NCBI GenBank assembly: GCA_964036315.1
Contig: OZ038496.1
Coordinates: 20,002,185-20,066,184, forward strand
Length of the DNA stretch: 64,000 nucleotides
Direction: 5' to 3'
From: Acanthosepion esculentum
Taxonomy: Eukaryota > Mollusca > Cephalopoda > Sepiida > Sepiidae
In this document: positions 10,731-20,879 of the stretch, piece by piece
How positions within the stretch are numbered: the stretch's first letter is position 1
Layout: the number at the start of each line of letters is the position of its first letter
Position numbers and translations under genes: made by a program
The notes under the pieces: model-generated
What the model was told of the DNA's origin: nothing
Databases searched by the model: none
What the model saw: only the letters and a program-made list of their open reading frames with translations

Positions 10731-10819
10731 ATCTCTAGATATATTGTTAAATAATAGTTTAACAAACTATTATTTGACAGACACCTTCAGAAACTGTAAG
10801 TAATGTACTTAACAAGCTT

Positions 10820-11440
10820 GTGTAAATGGATGGCAGAATAGGGCATGGTAAGGATAGTAAAAAAAACAAACATTGCTAAAAGCTACAAAGTAGAAGAGCC
10901 ATGATCACTCACATCGAGAAGAGACAGTGCATATTGACAAAGAAGATCTTCTGTCTACTTTCCCAGATGGTTAGGAGATATAAAGCAACGGTGTTAGGAA
11001 TTACAAGAAAGTAACAAATCTGATACCCACAAGACAGACAGGGCAAAAGGGACAGAGAAAAACAAAGCATAACATAGTGTGCTTGACTAAATGTGTTATG
11101 GGTCCTTACCTATAACTACAGAATGAACTCTTCCTAACACTATGTATACTACGCCTCTCAAGAGAGAGAAAGGACGAATCGAGTCGTGCCGATAGTAGTT
11201 CACTCCAAACCAGACTGACAGTCATACTAACACTTTCCACGTCTTGTATTATTATTCCGTGTAATATATCTTCATCACCTCTACTCTTGTGTTCGTGTTG
11301 TTCTTCCTTGGACCATAACAAAATGGATGCCAGAACAGGGATTAGTAGAAACAACAGAAAGACAAAAAGTTTATTAAAAGCCTCAAGGGACAGGTAGTTG
11401 TGGAGAACCATGATCACCTATGTCCTGAGGGGAAACGGCA
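10820..11440 (+). pseudogene. LINE RT 3'-end remnant interrupted by an LTR
   Basis: Plus-strand remnant of the LINE end found at 38.9-39.3 and 61.2-61.6 kb. Landmarks are AATGGATGGCAGAATAGGG, then a stretch around GATACCCACAAGACAGACA, and the end block GTTGTGGAGAACCATGATC near 11399. Removing the LTR at 11094-11320 restores the continuity GCTTGACTAAATGGATGCC. Frames are broken by many stops. Confidence 0.7.
11094..11320. mobile_element. solo LTR with 5-bp target duplication
   Basis: A 227-bp insertion starts TGTTATGGGTCC and ends GGACCATAACA, with the TG...CA ends typical of LTRs. It is flanked by AAATG on both sides (11089-11093 and 11321-11325). The flanking LINE remnant is continuous when the insert is removed. 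A 5-bp duplication fits Gypsy or BEL/Pao elements. No internal coding body is present, so it is a solo LTR, or less likely a small TIR element. Orientation is not decidable from sequence alone. A chance 103-codon minus frame overlaps it. Confidence 0.8.
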
Positions 11441-11527
11441 CATAAAGAAGAAATATTAACAACTCTTACATTTACACTATATAGAAAGATTAACTATTTA
11501 CAAATATTGAATTTTGTTCTCCGATTT

Positions 11528-11605
11528 TGACTGATTGATTTGTTTTTTATGATTTATCAACCTATTGTAAGTTATTTAAAGCCAGAAAATATTTTTAAAT
11601 TATTA
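11528..11605 (-). mobile_element. SINE 3' fragment
   Basis: The AATC-family tail and adjacent block (GATTGATTTG...TTATCAACC) in minus orientation, truncated after about 80 bases. Confidence 0.5.
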
Positions 11606-11705
11606 AAATTTTTTTGGTGATAATGATGATATATTGATACAAAATAAAATAAAAAAAACAGAGCATCTACACAAATATGGGTATCCACTAAAATAACATT
11701 TTAAG

Positions 11706-11706
<1 letters not shown>

Positions 11707-11739
<33 letters not shown>

Positions 11740-11882
11740 AAGTTAACACTCAGAAGCAACAGTCTGTATGTGAATGGTGATGGGTATTGACTTCAATGTC
11801 CACTTTTATATTTATGTATGCTCTCTCCTTGATAATGAGCACTTTAACTCATAAATATAGCATACCTTAAAATTATATTTTA

Positions 11883-11884
<2 letters not shown>
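11707..11884 (+). repeat. (TA)n array and dispersed repeat P, copy 2
   Basis: A TA run at 11707-11737 is followed by the P block (GTCCACTTTTATATTT, then ATAGCATACCTTAAAA) up to the next TA array. Confidence 0.7.

Positions 11885-11924
<40 letters not shown>
11885..11924. repeat. (TA)n array
   Basis: A TA run bordering the hammerhead-bearing element at 11925. Confidence 0.95.
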
Positions 11925-11927
<3 letters not shown>

Positions 11928-12226
11928 CATCCACAGACAGACTGTTTCACTGTATAACAGCTCATCAGTATGATTAAACATCCAGTTGCCTCTAGCTAGG
12001 ATCAAATCCAGCCAAATTGGTATCAATCAAAGAATCCACCCCTAAGCCACTGGCACATGGCAAGGATGAAGGTAAATTTAAGCATATTCATTTTTAGATA
12101 AACACACCCATGGCCGAGAAAACTCGATTCATTTTATTGAAGAGTATTGCTTTAGTAGCAGAAAGCGTCACTGTTTACAAACTCACACTTTCTCCCTAGA
12201 GAGCTCAACCAAAATAATTTTTAAGA
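11925..12226 (-). mobile_element. TA-bounded element with tRNA-like promoter and hammerhead, copy 2
   Basis: A 302-bp element lies between (TA)n arrays, opposite in orientation to 6593-6820. On minus, after a leader, the A-box-like GTGGCTTAGGGGTGG (12050-12036) and B-box-like TGGATTTGATCCT (12010-11998) precede the ribozyme at 11976-11926. Homology to copy 1 continues upstream of the tRNA-like part (GTGTGTTTATCTAAA), so the element is longer than tRNA head plus ribozyme. Confidence 0.65.
11926..11976 (-). ncRNA. type I hammerhead ribozyme, complete core
   Basis: On minus, CTGATGA is at 11968-11962. Stem II is G-CTGT-TAT-ACAG-T, with a G.T closing wobble and four Watson-Crick pairs. GAAA is at 11948-11945. 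Stem III is ACA/TGT around GTC (11945-11937). The cleavage base is C (11936). Stem I starts T-A, G.T, T-A, G-C using 11969-11972 with 11935-11932. All invariant core positions (CUGANGA, GAA, A-U before H) are present. Predicted cleavage is 3' of 11936. The short stem III is typical of retroelement-borne hammerheads, which may cleave best as dimers. Activity is inferred. Confidence 0.6.
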
Positions 12227-12228
12227 GC

Positions 12229-12288
<60 letters not shown>
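12227..12288. repeat. (TA)n array
   Basis: A TA run of about 62 bases shared as the border between the hammerhead element and the TIR element that follows. Confidence 0.95.
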
Positions 12289-12294
<6 letters not shown>

Positions 12295-12534
12295 ACTGAA
12301 AAAAAATTGGGTGTTTTTTTGCGAAAGTATTTATTTATATGTTTTTATATATATTTAATATTTCAGACCACCTTGGTCCTTCCTCAGAAATAATTGAATT
12401 ACTGTATTACTGTATTTGGCAGTTTGTTTACACTTTACAGCGTCCGTCGTTAGACGCGGACGTCATGTGATGTGGAATGCAACTATGTTTGAGTAAATAC
12501 TTTCGCAAAAAAACACCCAATTTTCAGTTATTTT
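12289..12534. mobile_element. 246-bp element with about 41-bp inverted ends
   Basis: The left end AAAATAACTG...GGGTGTTTTTTTGCGAAAG (12289-12333) is inverted at 12494-12534, with only a 4-base A-run difference. The interior holds a GC-rich hairpin (CGTCCG/CGGACG near 12443-12464). On minus it holds CTGAGGA (12387-12381), a GACC/GGTC hairpin and GAAAT, a hammerhead-core-like motif. It has no coding capacity. It sits between two (TA)n arrays, consistent with TA-targeted insertion, though the target duplication cannot be separated from the arrays. Confidence 0.75.
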
Positions 12535-12582
12535 ATCCATATATTATATACATATCAAGAAAGTATATGTGGCTTCTCATTA

Positions 12583-12584
12583 TG

Positions 12585-12647
<63 letters not shown>
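12583..12647. repeat. (TA)n array
   Basis: A TA run of about 65 bases. Confidence 0.95.
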
Positions 12648-12649
<2 letters not shown>

Positions 12650-12699
12650 ATTAACACAAATATAAAATTTGTCACTTAACTGATTGATGTTATTTTCAA

Positions 12700-12762
12700 T
12701 ATCTCAACTCTAGAGTTTCATAGACGTAACAGTAATCACTCTGTCCACTCATCAGGAGATGC
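12700..12762 (-). ncRNA. type I hammerhead ribozyme, complete core
   Basis: On minus, stem I 5' strand ATCTC (12760-12756) precedes CTGATGA (12755-12749). Stem II pairs GTGGAC (12748-12743) with GTCTAT (12725-12720) through two G.T wobbles and four standard pairs, around a 17-base loop that can itself form AGT/ACT. GAAA is at 12719-12716. Stem III is ACT-CTAG-AGT (12716-12707), which is also a 10-base palindrome that could pair between two molecules. The cleavage base is T (12706). The stem I 3' strand GAGAT (12705-12701) pairs perfectly. Every invariant residue I can test is present. The host repeat continues to the (TA)n array at 12647. Confidence 0.65.
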
Positions 12763-12781
12763 CAGCAATTGACTGTTTAAA

Positions 12782-13098
12782 CAGATTGATTGATTTATTA
12801 TTTACATTATATCAACCTCTTGTAGCCAGCAAATATTTTTGGATTGTAAGAATTTTGGGACATAATAATAGGAGCTGAGAGGTGGATTTATAGCTTACCT
12901 CAGGGTGTTTGCATGTATGTGAATATAACGAACCCAACTTGAATTGGAACTCGGCTCTCCAATTTCCATTTGAGAGCTGATATTCATTATGCCACCCACA
13001 CGTCCAAGCATTCACCGATCTAGGTACTGATCAGAATTGATGTTGCTTAACTTTGGGTATTAGATGAGGACTGGTGTTTCAATATGACTTGGCCATAA
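12782..13098 (-). mobile_element. 5S rRNA/tRNA chimeric SINE, second copy
   Basis: On minus, 13098-13006 matches the 5S-like head of the copy at 9276. It keeps AAAGTTAAGCAACATC and GATCAGTACCTAGATCGGTG but has lost about the last 20 bases of the 5S part. The tRNA-like region (GGCATAATGAATATCAGC, GAGTTCCAATTCAAG), the body and the AATC tail at 12782-12792 follow. Two independent copies with the same joint show the chimera is a real family. Confidence 0.8.
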
Positions 13099-13099
13099 A

Positions 13100-14440
13100 C
13101 CTTTTTCTTCTCAGTTTGTCTATCATGCAGACAAATTAATAAATTTATCTATCCTAAATTTGGTCACTTTTTTGTTAAAAAAAAAAAAATAATTCCTCAG
13201 TTTTGAATTTCTTTTTTTTCTTTTAATATTCTTTCTGGAAATTGTTTTGGTTTTAGGGCAGCAGTGTAAGAGATTCCTTACAGGAAGTTCAGTGTTAAAT
13301 GCTGCTTTTAAAACACATTAAGAAAAACTTGCTTTCACAAAGCTTTTCCTTAAGAAATACCGAAAATGCAGTGTTCAAGCTGTTTGATGTCAGTTGATCT
13401 GGAATTCAAGCTGTTTTATTCCTTGATTCCCAGAGAGACGCAAAAAACACGTTCAGCAGAAGTTCGAGTACAAATCAATTTTCCATTTGTTTGGTAATTA
13501 AAAAACATGCTGTTCATCTCCAGTGTGCTTCCCTGGCTTTGTGTTCACTCAACACGAAGAGACACACCCTTGCCACCCCAAAGTTGTTTTCATGGCAAAC
13601 AGTTTCCACAAATTAGCCAAGCACCATATTATTGTATCAAGATACATTCTGTGGATGACATTGTTTTATGACTGCATGATATCAAGCGTACTTTCATAGC
13701 TGTCTGTTTATGCATTTATTGCTTACACCTATCATCACTTCAACAGATTTTTTTTTTTTAAAGTAATTTCATGGGACTGTTATGCACCCCTGGTAACACA
13801 TTTTGGCTTAACTACTGTTTACCGAGGACACAGATCCAACAACTTGAAGAAAAAAAGTTGACTAAATGAAACTGATAAACACATGTACAGTGTTGATAAT
13901 TAGAGTGGCAAAAAATTCAAAGATAATCTACGAATAACAAATAATAATTTAAATAAGATAATGTTGCGGGTTGTATGCTGAGTGAAAATGTATCAGAAGG
14001 TAAATTTTTGTAAGACAAAGATTATGCGTGCTTATAATGCATTATCCCACAAAAAGTAGATCAAACAAAGAATATAAGGACAATTTGCATTGCAAGAAAT
14101 TACTAAAAACACAGTGGTTAGAGATCCAACAATAAAGAGATTTTTATATATACAATAGATATACATGTAAGCATAAACAGAATGTTTGTTGATGTGACAA
14201 TTGAGATAATGTTATGAAGAATGTTCATGCAGAAATGTGGTTAATAAAAGTTAATGGTTTGGATTGTTAGGAAAATTAAAATAATTTGGTTTCTGCAAAA
14301 AAAGATCTCAAATGTGTTCGTTCAAATGCTCGTGTGTTACTTATGAGTTAGAATTAAAGTTGTTTGCCTTTAACTGATAGGCTAAATTGATGAAAAGTAC
14401 AATTACTTTTTGTGCAGTGAAAACATTCACTTTTTAAGTC
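13100..14440. other. mostly unique AT-rich stretch
   Basis: No convincing gene, RNA gene or repeat copy is seen, apart from a block near 13790-13870 (GGCTTAACTACTGTTTACC) that recurs at about 15188. Reading frames are short and broken. Confidence 0.5.
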
Positions 14441-14449
14441 AATTGTAGA

Positions 14450-14660
14450 TGTTGATTACCACGCGGACAATGGGTGATTGAGTGCTGTGTTGAGTTTGTT
14501 GAGAATTTTGAAGTGATGTTGAGTCAGTGAATTGACACGCGTGGAGTTTGGTAGATTCTCATGAAACTCGATGACTGACTGACTGACTGAATTGAGTCAC
14601 GCAGTTGTTTTTATAGACTTTGATGTATCAAAATCAGCTCCAGGGAGCTCGGCGGCAAAA
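14450..14660. promoter_or_regulatory. unique segment with AP-1-like sites and GACT repeats
   Basis: CpG-containing, less AT-rich than its surroundings. It holds TGAGTCA twice (near 14519 and 14594), the AP-1 consensus, around four to five GACT repeats (about 14572-14589), plus ACGCGTGG. A regulatory role is a guess; a four-base repeat with GAGTCA by chance is equally possible. Confidence 0.15.
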
Positions 14661-14794
14661 AAGATTTGTTTCAACTTTGCTACAATTCAGTGTTTCTTAA
14701 CCAATAGAAGATTGAATTTACAGAAACAAAGTGGTGATTGGTTAAGGTTTTTTTTTTAGGGAAGAATACATCTTTGCAAAAAGGGTGAAAGGCT

Positions 14795-15015
14795 AATGTG
14801 GAAGAGTCCACAATAACCTTGTCTATTATTGTGCTAGATCTGCCTTCAATAAGCAGTTATGTTCAATCTAATTAACAGTAAATAAAGAGGTAACAATAGT
14901 TCAATTATAGGGATCTAATTGTTCAATGCAGCTTGGAGTATACTTATGAAAATGTTGTTTTGAGATAGCATCACCATTTTAGTCAGTTAGGCTTATTCTA
15001 TTTAGCCAACTCTTT
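14795..15015 (+). repeat. direct duplication V, copy 1
   Basis: Matches 15285-15510 in the same orientation. Shared landmarks are CTGCCTTCAATAAGCAGTTAT/CTGCCCTCAATAAGCGATTAT and the later TAGCATCACCATTTTA/TAGCATCACTATTTTA block. The copies are clearly diverged, so the duplication or paired insertions are old. Confidence 0.6.
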
Positions 15016-15165
15016 CATTCAAGTCATTTTGTAGAACCACATTTCTGTTGCTTCAAGTCTCCTCTTCAACTGGGAAGAGATTATCCAGCAATCTTTTCTT
15101 TGTTTCTAAGGAAATTTCCCTGTTTCTTAATACCTTGTTCAGTTTGTTTTTGCTATTCCAGTCAT
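15010..15165 (-). pseudogene. LINE RT 3'-end fragment
   Basis: On plus it reads GTAGAACCACATTTCTGTTGC then TTCTTTGTTTCTAAGG, the antisense of the LINE block also found at 45420-45560. Heavily decayed. Confidence 0.45.
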
Positions 15166-15284
15166 CACTTAAATTAATGTTTTTTGGGGCTTAACTACTG
15201 TTTACCATGTACACAGTCATGGTGGAAGATAATGACTTAAAAAATGGAGTTGCCTAAATTAAATTGATTAAAACGCGTGTGACT

Positions 15285-15510
15285 ACTAATAAATATGAGT
15301 ATGATGACTTGCCCGTTATTCTGCTCTGCCCTCAATAAGCGATTATATTAAATTTTGTTAGAGTTGATGGCAGATAAAACACCCACAATATTTAATTTAC
15401 GGTGATCAGAGTGTTTAATTGGCCCTGAGTTGTACTTGTCAAAACCTTGTGATGTATAGCATCACTATTTTATTAAATTCAATTTATCCTATTTAGTCTG
15501 CTGTTTTGTT
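15285..15510 (+). repeat. direct duplication V, copy 2
   Basis: Second copy of the segment at 14795-15015. Copy starts lie about 490 bp apart. Confidence 0.6.
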
Positions 15511-15599
15511 CAAATCATTCTATCTCCAGGAATATGTGTCTGGTAAATGGTAGTCAAACCTAAATTTTAAAACCTGTTTTATTTTTATATTAATTATTT

Positions 15600-15850
15600 A
15601 TTTTGACTCTGGATATGTGGCTAGCATAACTATTATCAGCAAGGAAAGTAGAACTGGCAAGCAGAGTTCAAATTCTGGCCGAGTCAGTTATGTTCACTTT
15701 CACAATAATGACCTTAGGAAAAGTATGAATCTATTTCTTTTCACTCCTGCTATGGGTTAAATACCAGAGTAGATTGGGTACTCAAAGCTTGGGTGGTAGT
15801 TGGTCTAAGAGAAGGACACCTCTGGAATCAAACAGCAACAGGAAATTACT
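15600..15850 (+). mobile_element. tRNA-derived SINE, family 2
   Basis: The head has a B-box-like GAGTTCAAATTCTGGCC. The body includes TTAGGAAAAGTATGAATC, CTGCTATGGGTTAAATA and TTGGGTGGTAGTTGGTCTAAG, the latter two shared with copies at 23.2, 27.3 and 41.2 kb. The 3' boundary is uncertain. Confidence 0.6.
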
Positions 15851-16139
15851 TCACAATCTTTACAGAGAATTCATGGCAATTCACAGAGAATAAAGAAAAG
15901 GAATATGTGGAAAACTATGATCACTTATCTACCCATAATAATGTTCCAGATCAAACCAAACTCATAAATAATTACATCAGTCATGCTACTAAATGCCTAT
16001 CCAGATGACTTACATTGCACCTACCCATCTATAACTCTGTTAGGACTCATTTAAACACATGCAAAAACCTACCAGACTCTACGTGAAACATACTAGTAGA
16101 AAATACAAGCATAATAACCTCATTCACATGTAAAACAAA

Positions 16140-16510
16140 AGGATTAAAAATAATGGAAGCCCTAATAATAAAAAAGAAAAAGCCAACACTCAATAAAATT
16201 AATTATGAATACAGCCACAATGTGCTGACCATGTTTGGAAAAAAAACATTCCTATAACTCTACATACATACGTAACACAACCTATACATTCACTTAAAAG
16301 TAAAAATAAAATCATCCTTGATAATTGCTAACAGAATAGCCACAAGCACTTGTATATGCAGAACTTTTGGACAGTTTTGACACACTTTGTGTCCAGAAAA
16401 GAAAACACTCATGTGTATACAAGAAAAATTAACTAAAAAGCTTAATCACAGTACCTTGGCAGTCATCTTTAATGAAACATGTATAAATGAAGGATTGCTG
16501 CCTAAATAAA
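16140..16510 (-). mobile_element. TIR-type element R, copy 1
   Basis: Inverted relative of 32249-32620 and of the interrupted copy at 57151-58032. Shared blocks on minus include GTATTCATAATTAATTTTATTG and GAGTGTTGGCTTTTTC. One end (about 16450-16485) carries the AC-rich terminal block CAGTACCTTGGCAGTCAT that forms an inverted terminal repeat in the 57-kb copy. Confidence 0.6.
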
Positions 16511-16516
16511 TACACA

Positions 16517-16518
<2 letters not shown>

Positions 16519-16551
<33 letters not shown>

Positions 16552-16677
16552 TGAAACAGCTTGTCGCCTCATAGTGTTGACTTCAATGTTCACTTTTATA
16601 TTTATATTTACATATGCTCTGTCTCTGATATTGAGCACTTTATCCCATAAATATAGCACACCTTAAAACTACATTTC

Positions 16678-16726
<49 letters not shown>

Positions 16727-16776
16727 TTTTTACATTTTCATTTATATGCATTTTTGTACATCTGTATCTTGAGGCA

Positions 16777-16801
<25 letters not shown>
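16519..16801 (+). repeat. microsatellites around dispersed repeat P, copy 3
   Basis: (GT)n at 16519-16548, repeat P at 16556-16680 (GTTCACTTTTATATTT; ATAGCACACCTTAAAA), (TA)n at 16681-16720 and (CA)n at 16780-16801. Confidence 0.75.
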
Positions 16802-16807
<6 letters not shown>

Positions 16808-17430
16808 TAAATTTGTTTGTGAAAAAGAATGAAATCAGTCTCCAGATGTAGCTATTTAAATAGTTGTAATGTCAGTCACCACAGTCATTGTATAATGACC
16901 TTTCAAGAATAGGTCATCTGATGACCAAAGCAATTGGCCAACACAAAGTTGTTGCAATAGCTCCACTAATCACACTAGTAACCAGGCATTTTCTCTAGTA
17001 ATCAGAAAGGCAGTGAACACCTTTCATCTGAACTAAATGCCTTATTTAGACTGATCACTTACAGACTACAAAGATACAGCTGCTAATTATTACTATACAT
17101 CAAAAGTTTACGACTTGCTTCATGTTATTTCCTATCTTTATTATGTGTTGCTGGGGAACTGCAAATCTTTGTGCAGTTTAACTTTGGCACAAGGAGTCAA
17201 TCCCAATTTTAGAAACCCTTTCTTTGAGCTGCCAACTGAATACATCAAACATTCCACTTACTTTGACCAATGTTATCTCTATAATTAGCACAAGTGAGAT
17301 TATTAATTGCAGTTACTTCTGGTCAAATGGTCATCTTTCTTATGATAACCTTTCTGCCCTTGAAAGATTTGGAAAATGAATTTTTTTATATTAAAGATAA
17401 TTTATCAAGAATAATTTTCAGTGTTTTGCT

Positions 17431-17764
17431 CCCCAAATCTATAGAAAACCTCTACAGTTGCATGATGGGATTTCTTCCTAACCAATAAGATAAGCCACTT
17501 TTTGGTCTTATCTGCTGTATTTCTGTTCTTTCTTTTCTTGAAGTCAGAACACTGATCATTTGCCTGTATCCCTTTAGTGTTTAAATAACATTCTTACTTT
17601 ATGATCTTTTTGCCTTATTACTGTTGCTTTGCCTACTTTTGTCTTGTATATATATTGTTTGCTTAGTATTTCTTTTCTTCCTTTTGTTATTGTTTATTGC
17701 AAAATTTGTCAATTCTGCTTGTTGCACATTTCTAGAAATTACATTTAACCATGGCCAATTACTG
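17431..17764 (+). repeat. dispersed repeat W, copy 2
   Basis: Full-length relative of 5590-5916, with GCATGATGGGATTTCTTCC, CCAATAAG and the end AACCATGGCCAATTACT. Here the end runs into GTAAGT (17764-17769), so the ATG is followed 13 bases later by a donor-like site. This could mark a 5' exon of a retroelement or be chance. Confidence 0.55.
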
Positions 17765-18146
17765 TAAGTATATACAGTTTCCTTTATTACAGAAGGAAAT
17801 ATTGACCGTAGCTCTATTATTAGAAATGAACAAAGTCTAAAATTTTAACAACTCATCACGTCCTATGTCACAAAATAATTAATTTTAAATGCTTCTTAAA
17901 AATGTTTTATTCAAACCTTTGGGCAAAGAAGCTCAGAAGGTAATTTCTGGAAATTTTCCATCATAAAACTTTCTAATTTTGTTATATATAAAAAGTAAAA
18001 CCTGATCAGGGCATCAAAAGTAGTTATTCTTACTGTTTTTTTTTTTCTTCTACTTTGCATTTTTATATAACTCAAATAACTAAATACAATCCAAATTATA
18101 TTCAGAGACGGTTAATATTGTTTGAATATTGCTTCATTTTTCTTAG

Positions 18147-18280
18147 AAACTCCAAATGAACAGGGATATTTAGCAGAACTAAAGATGGATGCCAAAGATG
18201 ACAGGATTTTACCCACAATCCTTTTGTTCTACCTTTGTTCTTTTTTTCCCTTTGCCACGTATGTTCCTTTTTTAATCTGA
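18147..18280 (+). CDS. candidate exon, function unknown
   Basis: A strong pyrimidine-rich acceptor (CTTCATTTTTCTTAG, AG at 18145-18146) opens into a frame that enters with two bases. It runs about 43 codons (first residues TPNEQGYLAELKMDAKDD) to TGA at 18278-18280. An alternative donor GTATGT lies at 18259. AATAAA overlaps the stop (18280-18285), so this could be a terminal exon. The C-terminal half is hydrophobic. No family is recognised. An open frame of this length behind a picked acceptor can occur by chance. Confidence 0.25.
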
Positions 18281-18568
18281 ATAAAAGCTGTAATCTGAAT
18301 TAAAGATGCAGAAAATGTAACTTAAAAAACATTCTCCTTTATTTTAAATTGAATGAATTCTTATGCATTGCTAGATTTTGTGTTAAGGTAAGAATTTTTT
18401 CAAATGTTCAATGTTGAATAATTCAACAGTAAAATTTCAGTTTATCGTTCACCATTGCCACTTATTTAATTTCATGGGGACATTATCCTACTTAACATCA
18501 ACATCTTAAATATACATGTGTGTACACATGCAAACATATATAAATCAATTGCTAAGTAAAAAAAATCA

Positions 18569-18614
18569 TTTTATTATATATATATATAATATATATATAT
18601 ATATAATATATATA
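18569..18614. repeat. (TA)n array with regular AATA interruptions
   Basis: TA runs of about 8-16 bases separated by AATA, in a near-regular pattern. Confidence 0.9.
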
Positions 18615-18771
18615 AGATGAAAGGAAAACTTAGCTGACAAGTTTTGTCATCTGATGGACTTTATTTATGCAAATGTAAGGATTTTATTTTGCAACAATTA
18701 TTTATAAACTGAAATAAAAATGTTGTTAGTTTTTCAGAATTTTAAAATTTAGGATGCTCTTAAATATACAT

Positions 18772-18870
18772 CAAGTTAACTCTCCTATACTAAATTTGTT
18801 ATAACAGATGCATACACTGAGTTATTTGAAGTGTTTAGTATTATTAATTTCACATACTTAATTTTTATGA
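18772..18870 (+). repeat. dispersed repeat X, copy 1
   Basis: Shares ACTAAATTTGTTATAAC and the following GAAGT...TTT...TTTCACATA order with 60905-60995. About 95 bases; class unknown. Confidence 0.5.
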
Positions 18871-18924
18871 TGGATTCAAATTTTACATGGGTATAAATCA
18901 TTTTGGACTTCTATCTATCTGTAT

Positions 18925-18942
18925 ATACATATATATACATAC

Positions 18943-19012
<70 letters not shown>

Positions 19013-19088
19013 AGCTCTACAGTTAATTTTGCTGTTTCACAATTTAAAAAATTTTGCTGTTACACCTGGTAAAAATGATCCTGGAATA

Positions 19089-19131
<43 letters not shown>

Positions 19132-19382
19132 AACTTAATTTCAATCCTTCATGAGCTTCCGATCCTTAGCTATGATTAATTAATGATGAACATGTCACTT
19201 TCATTTACAATCAATTTCATCACAATTCTTCTGTTAAGCTTGGAGAGTAATTATACATTAAAAATGTTGGAGAATTCCAATAAGATATGTTTAATCATTT
19301 CTAAGATACAATGGTTCAGAGCTTAATCTAACAATTTTGCTGTTACACTATTTAGACAATTCTGCTGTTAGATCTGGTGTGT

Positions 19383-19429
<47 letters not shown>

Positions 19430-19430
19430 T
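18925..19430. repeat. cluster of three (TA)n arrays with repeated spacer motif
   Basis: TA arrays at about 18925-19010, 19091-19128 and 19391-19422. Spacers at 19012-19075 and 19317-19378 share GAGCT, TTTTGCTGTTACAC and a CTGGT end, so this is one small repeat family interleaved with arrays. Confidence 0.8.
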
Positions 19431-19439
19431 TATCTTTGA

Positions 19440-20010
19440 ATAGCATTTAGCTTGTTTCAAATAAACAATTTGGGCAGACACATCACAGCTGAGTCAAACA
19501 CTAGCAACTTGTTTGACCCACAGAGAGAGATTGCTGTATATCTTGGAAATAGCTTGAACACTTCTAACGCTTTTGAAGAATATTACTCTATTGTCCATTA
19601 GAGTTGCGAAAAGTAGTGCTTGCTACATCAGGGTAATGGAATTGGAAAATTATTAGATTTGACACTAAACCGTTCCAGAATGAAGTTGGTAATTCTTCCA
19701 CAACTTTAGTAATTTTAAATGCATTCACTGGGGGGAAAGTTTATGTGAAGCTCTCTCTTCTGTTGTCTCTTTATTATTGTCATTGCTAAGTGCAAGGTCT
19801 GTTGTTTAAGTTTTGGATTAGTGACCTTAAGGTCAATGAAATTGTTGCTCTCTCTCTTACTGAGAATAAGATATTTAGGCAAAGTAAAGCATACACAATG
19901 TATAAGATTTTAAATCAACCTAGTACTGACTAATAGTAAAATGGTACAAGAATAGCACACGTGTTATTCTGAAGAGGAGCTGAGCGATGCCATATCTCAT
20001 ACCAACCAAG
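19440..20010. other. no recognisable feature
   Basis: AT-rich sequence with broken frames. I see no repeat copy, RNA gene or splice-supported exon. Confidence 0.4.
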
Positions 20011-20224
20011 GCATGTTCAATTCCTGCTTTGTTTTCTGAAGTTTGGAAATGTGGACATCAAGACAAACATATTTTGTCTTACTCTCTTTTTATTATTATT
20101 TTTTAATTCCATGTCCCTTCGAGTCATGGATCTCCACAACGTCTTTTCTTTGACATCTGTAAATTGTAAATTGCCATGACTTCTTGTGAAACATTGCTGA
20201 GTGTTTTTTAATTCAAAGTAGTTC

Positions 20225-20410
20225 TTCACCTTGACCGGCTACCACACAAGGCTAGAGAGCCCAGTCAACCTTGCTATTTAACCCATAGCTGTGGCAGTAG
20301 AAGAGATTCTTGCTTTTCCCAAAGTCATTTATATGAAAGTGAACTCAACTGACTAAACTAGAATTTGAAATGAAAGAGAATGCAACAGCCTAGGCTTGGA
20401 CCCAGCTGAA
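20225..20410 (-). mobile_element. SINE fragment, family 2
   Basis: Minus-strand body: ACCGGCTACCACACAAGGC, CCCAGTCAACCTTGCTATT and a T-rich end match the family-2 order. A decayed LINE 3' block (TCATGGATCTCCACAAC, 20125-20142, minus) lies just upstream. Confidence 0.5.
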
Positions 20411-20879
20411 TCCATATTTCATATAGACAATGGCTACACTGTAATCTTATCATTGTACAGACTGGTAAGAACAAAAGACTAAATATCTAATATGTAATGT
20501 TAAATTATTTTTTCTGCTCATTATAAAGTTAAATGAGATAATATAAAAACACAGACTATAAAGTCAATCCAAAAAAATCTTCCTGGGTGAAAAAAATGTT
20601 CTTGTGTGTGTGTGTGTGTGTACGTGTACGTACTTAGGTTGTATGTCTGTATTTGATCTGTGTGTGTGTGTGTGTGTTTGTGTGTTGCCACAACTGACCA
20701 AAGGATAGGGAAATATACATCATCAATTTTTTATAGCACGCTCTCATAGTTCAATTAGGCTAGTTTGTTTTATTTGGTGGGAGAGGGGTTCTCAATCTTG
20801 TATCAGTAGAACCTTACAGACAACATTATTTTTTTAACTGTGACAGACAGAAGAAAAATGTTTCTTTTGTTTCTTTCAG

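Noticed and set aside
11106..11417. 103-codon minus-strand gene
   Set aside because: The frame lies across a solo LTR and its LINE flank and is broken by the insertion boundary.
13378..13620. Possible coding exon in a less AT-rich stretch
   Set aside because: No frame stays open across it and no convincing acceptor/donor pair is present.
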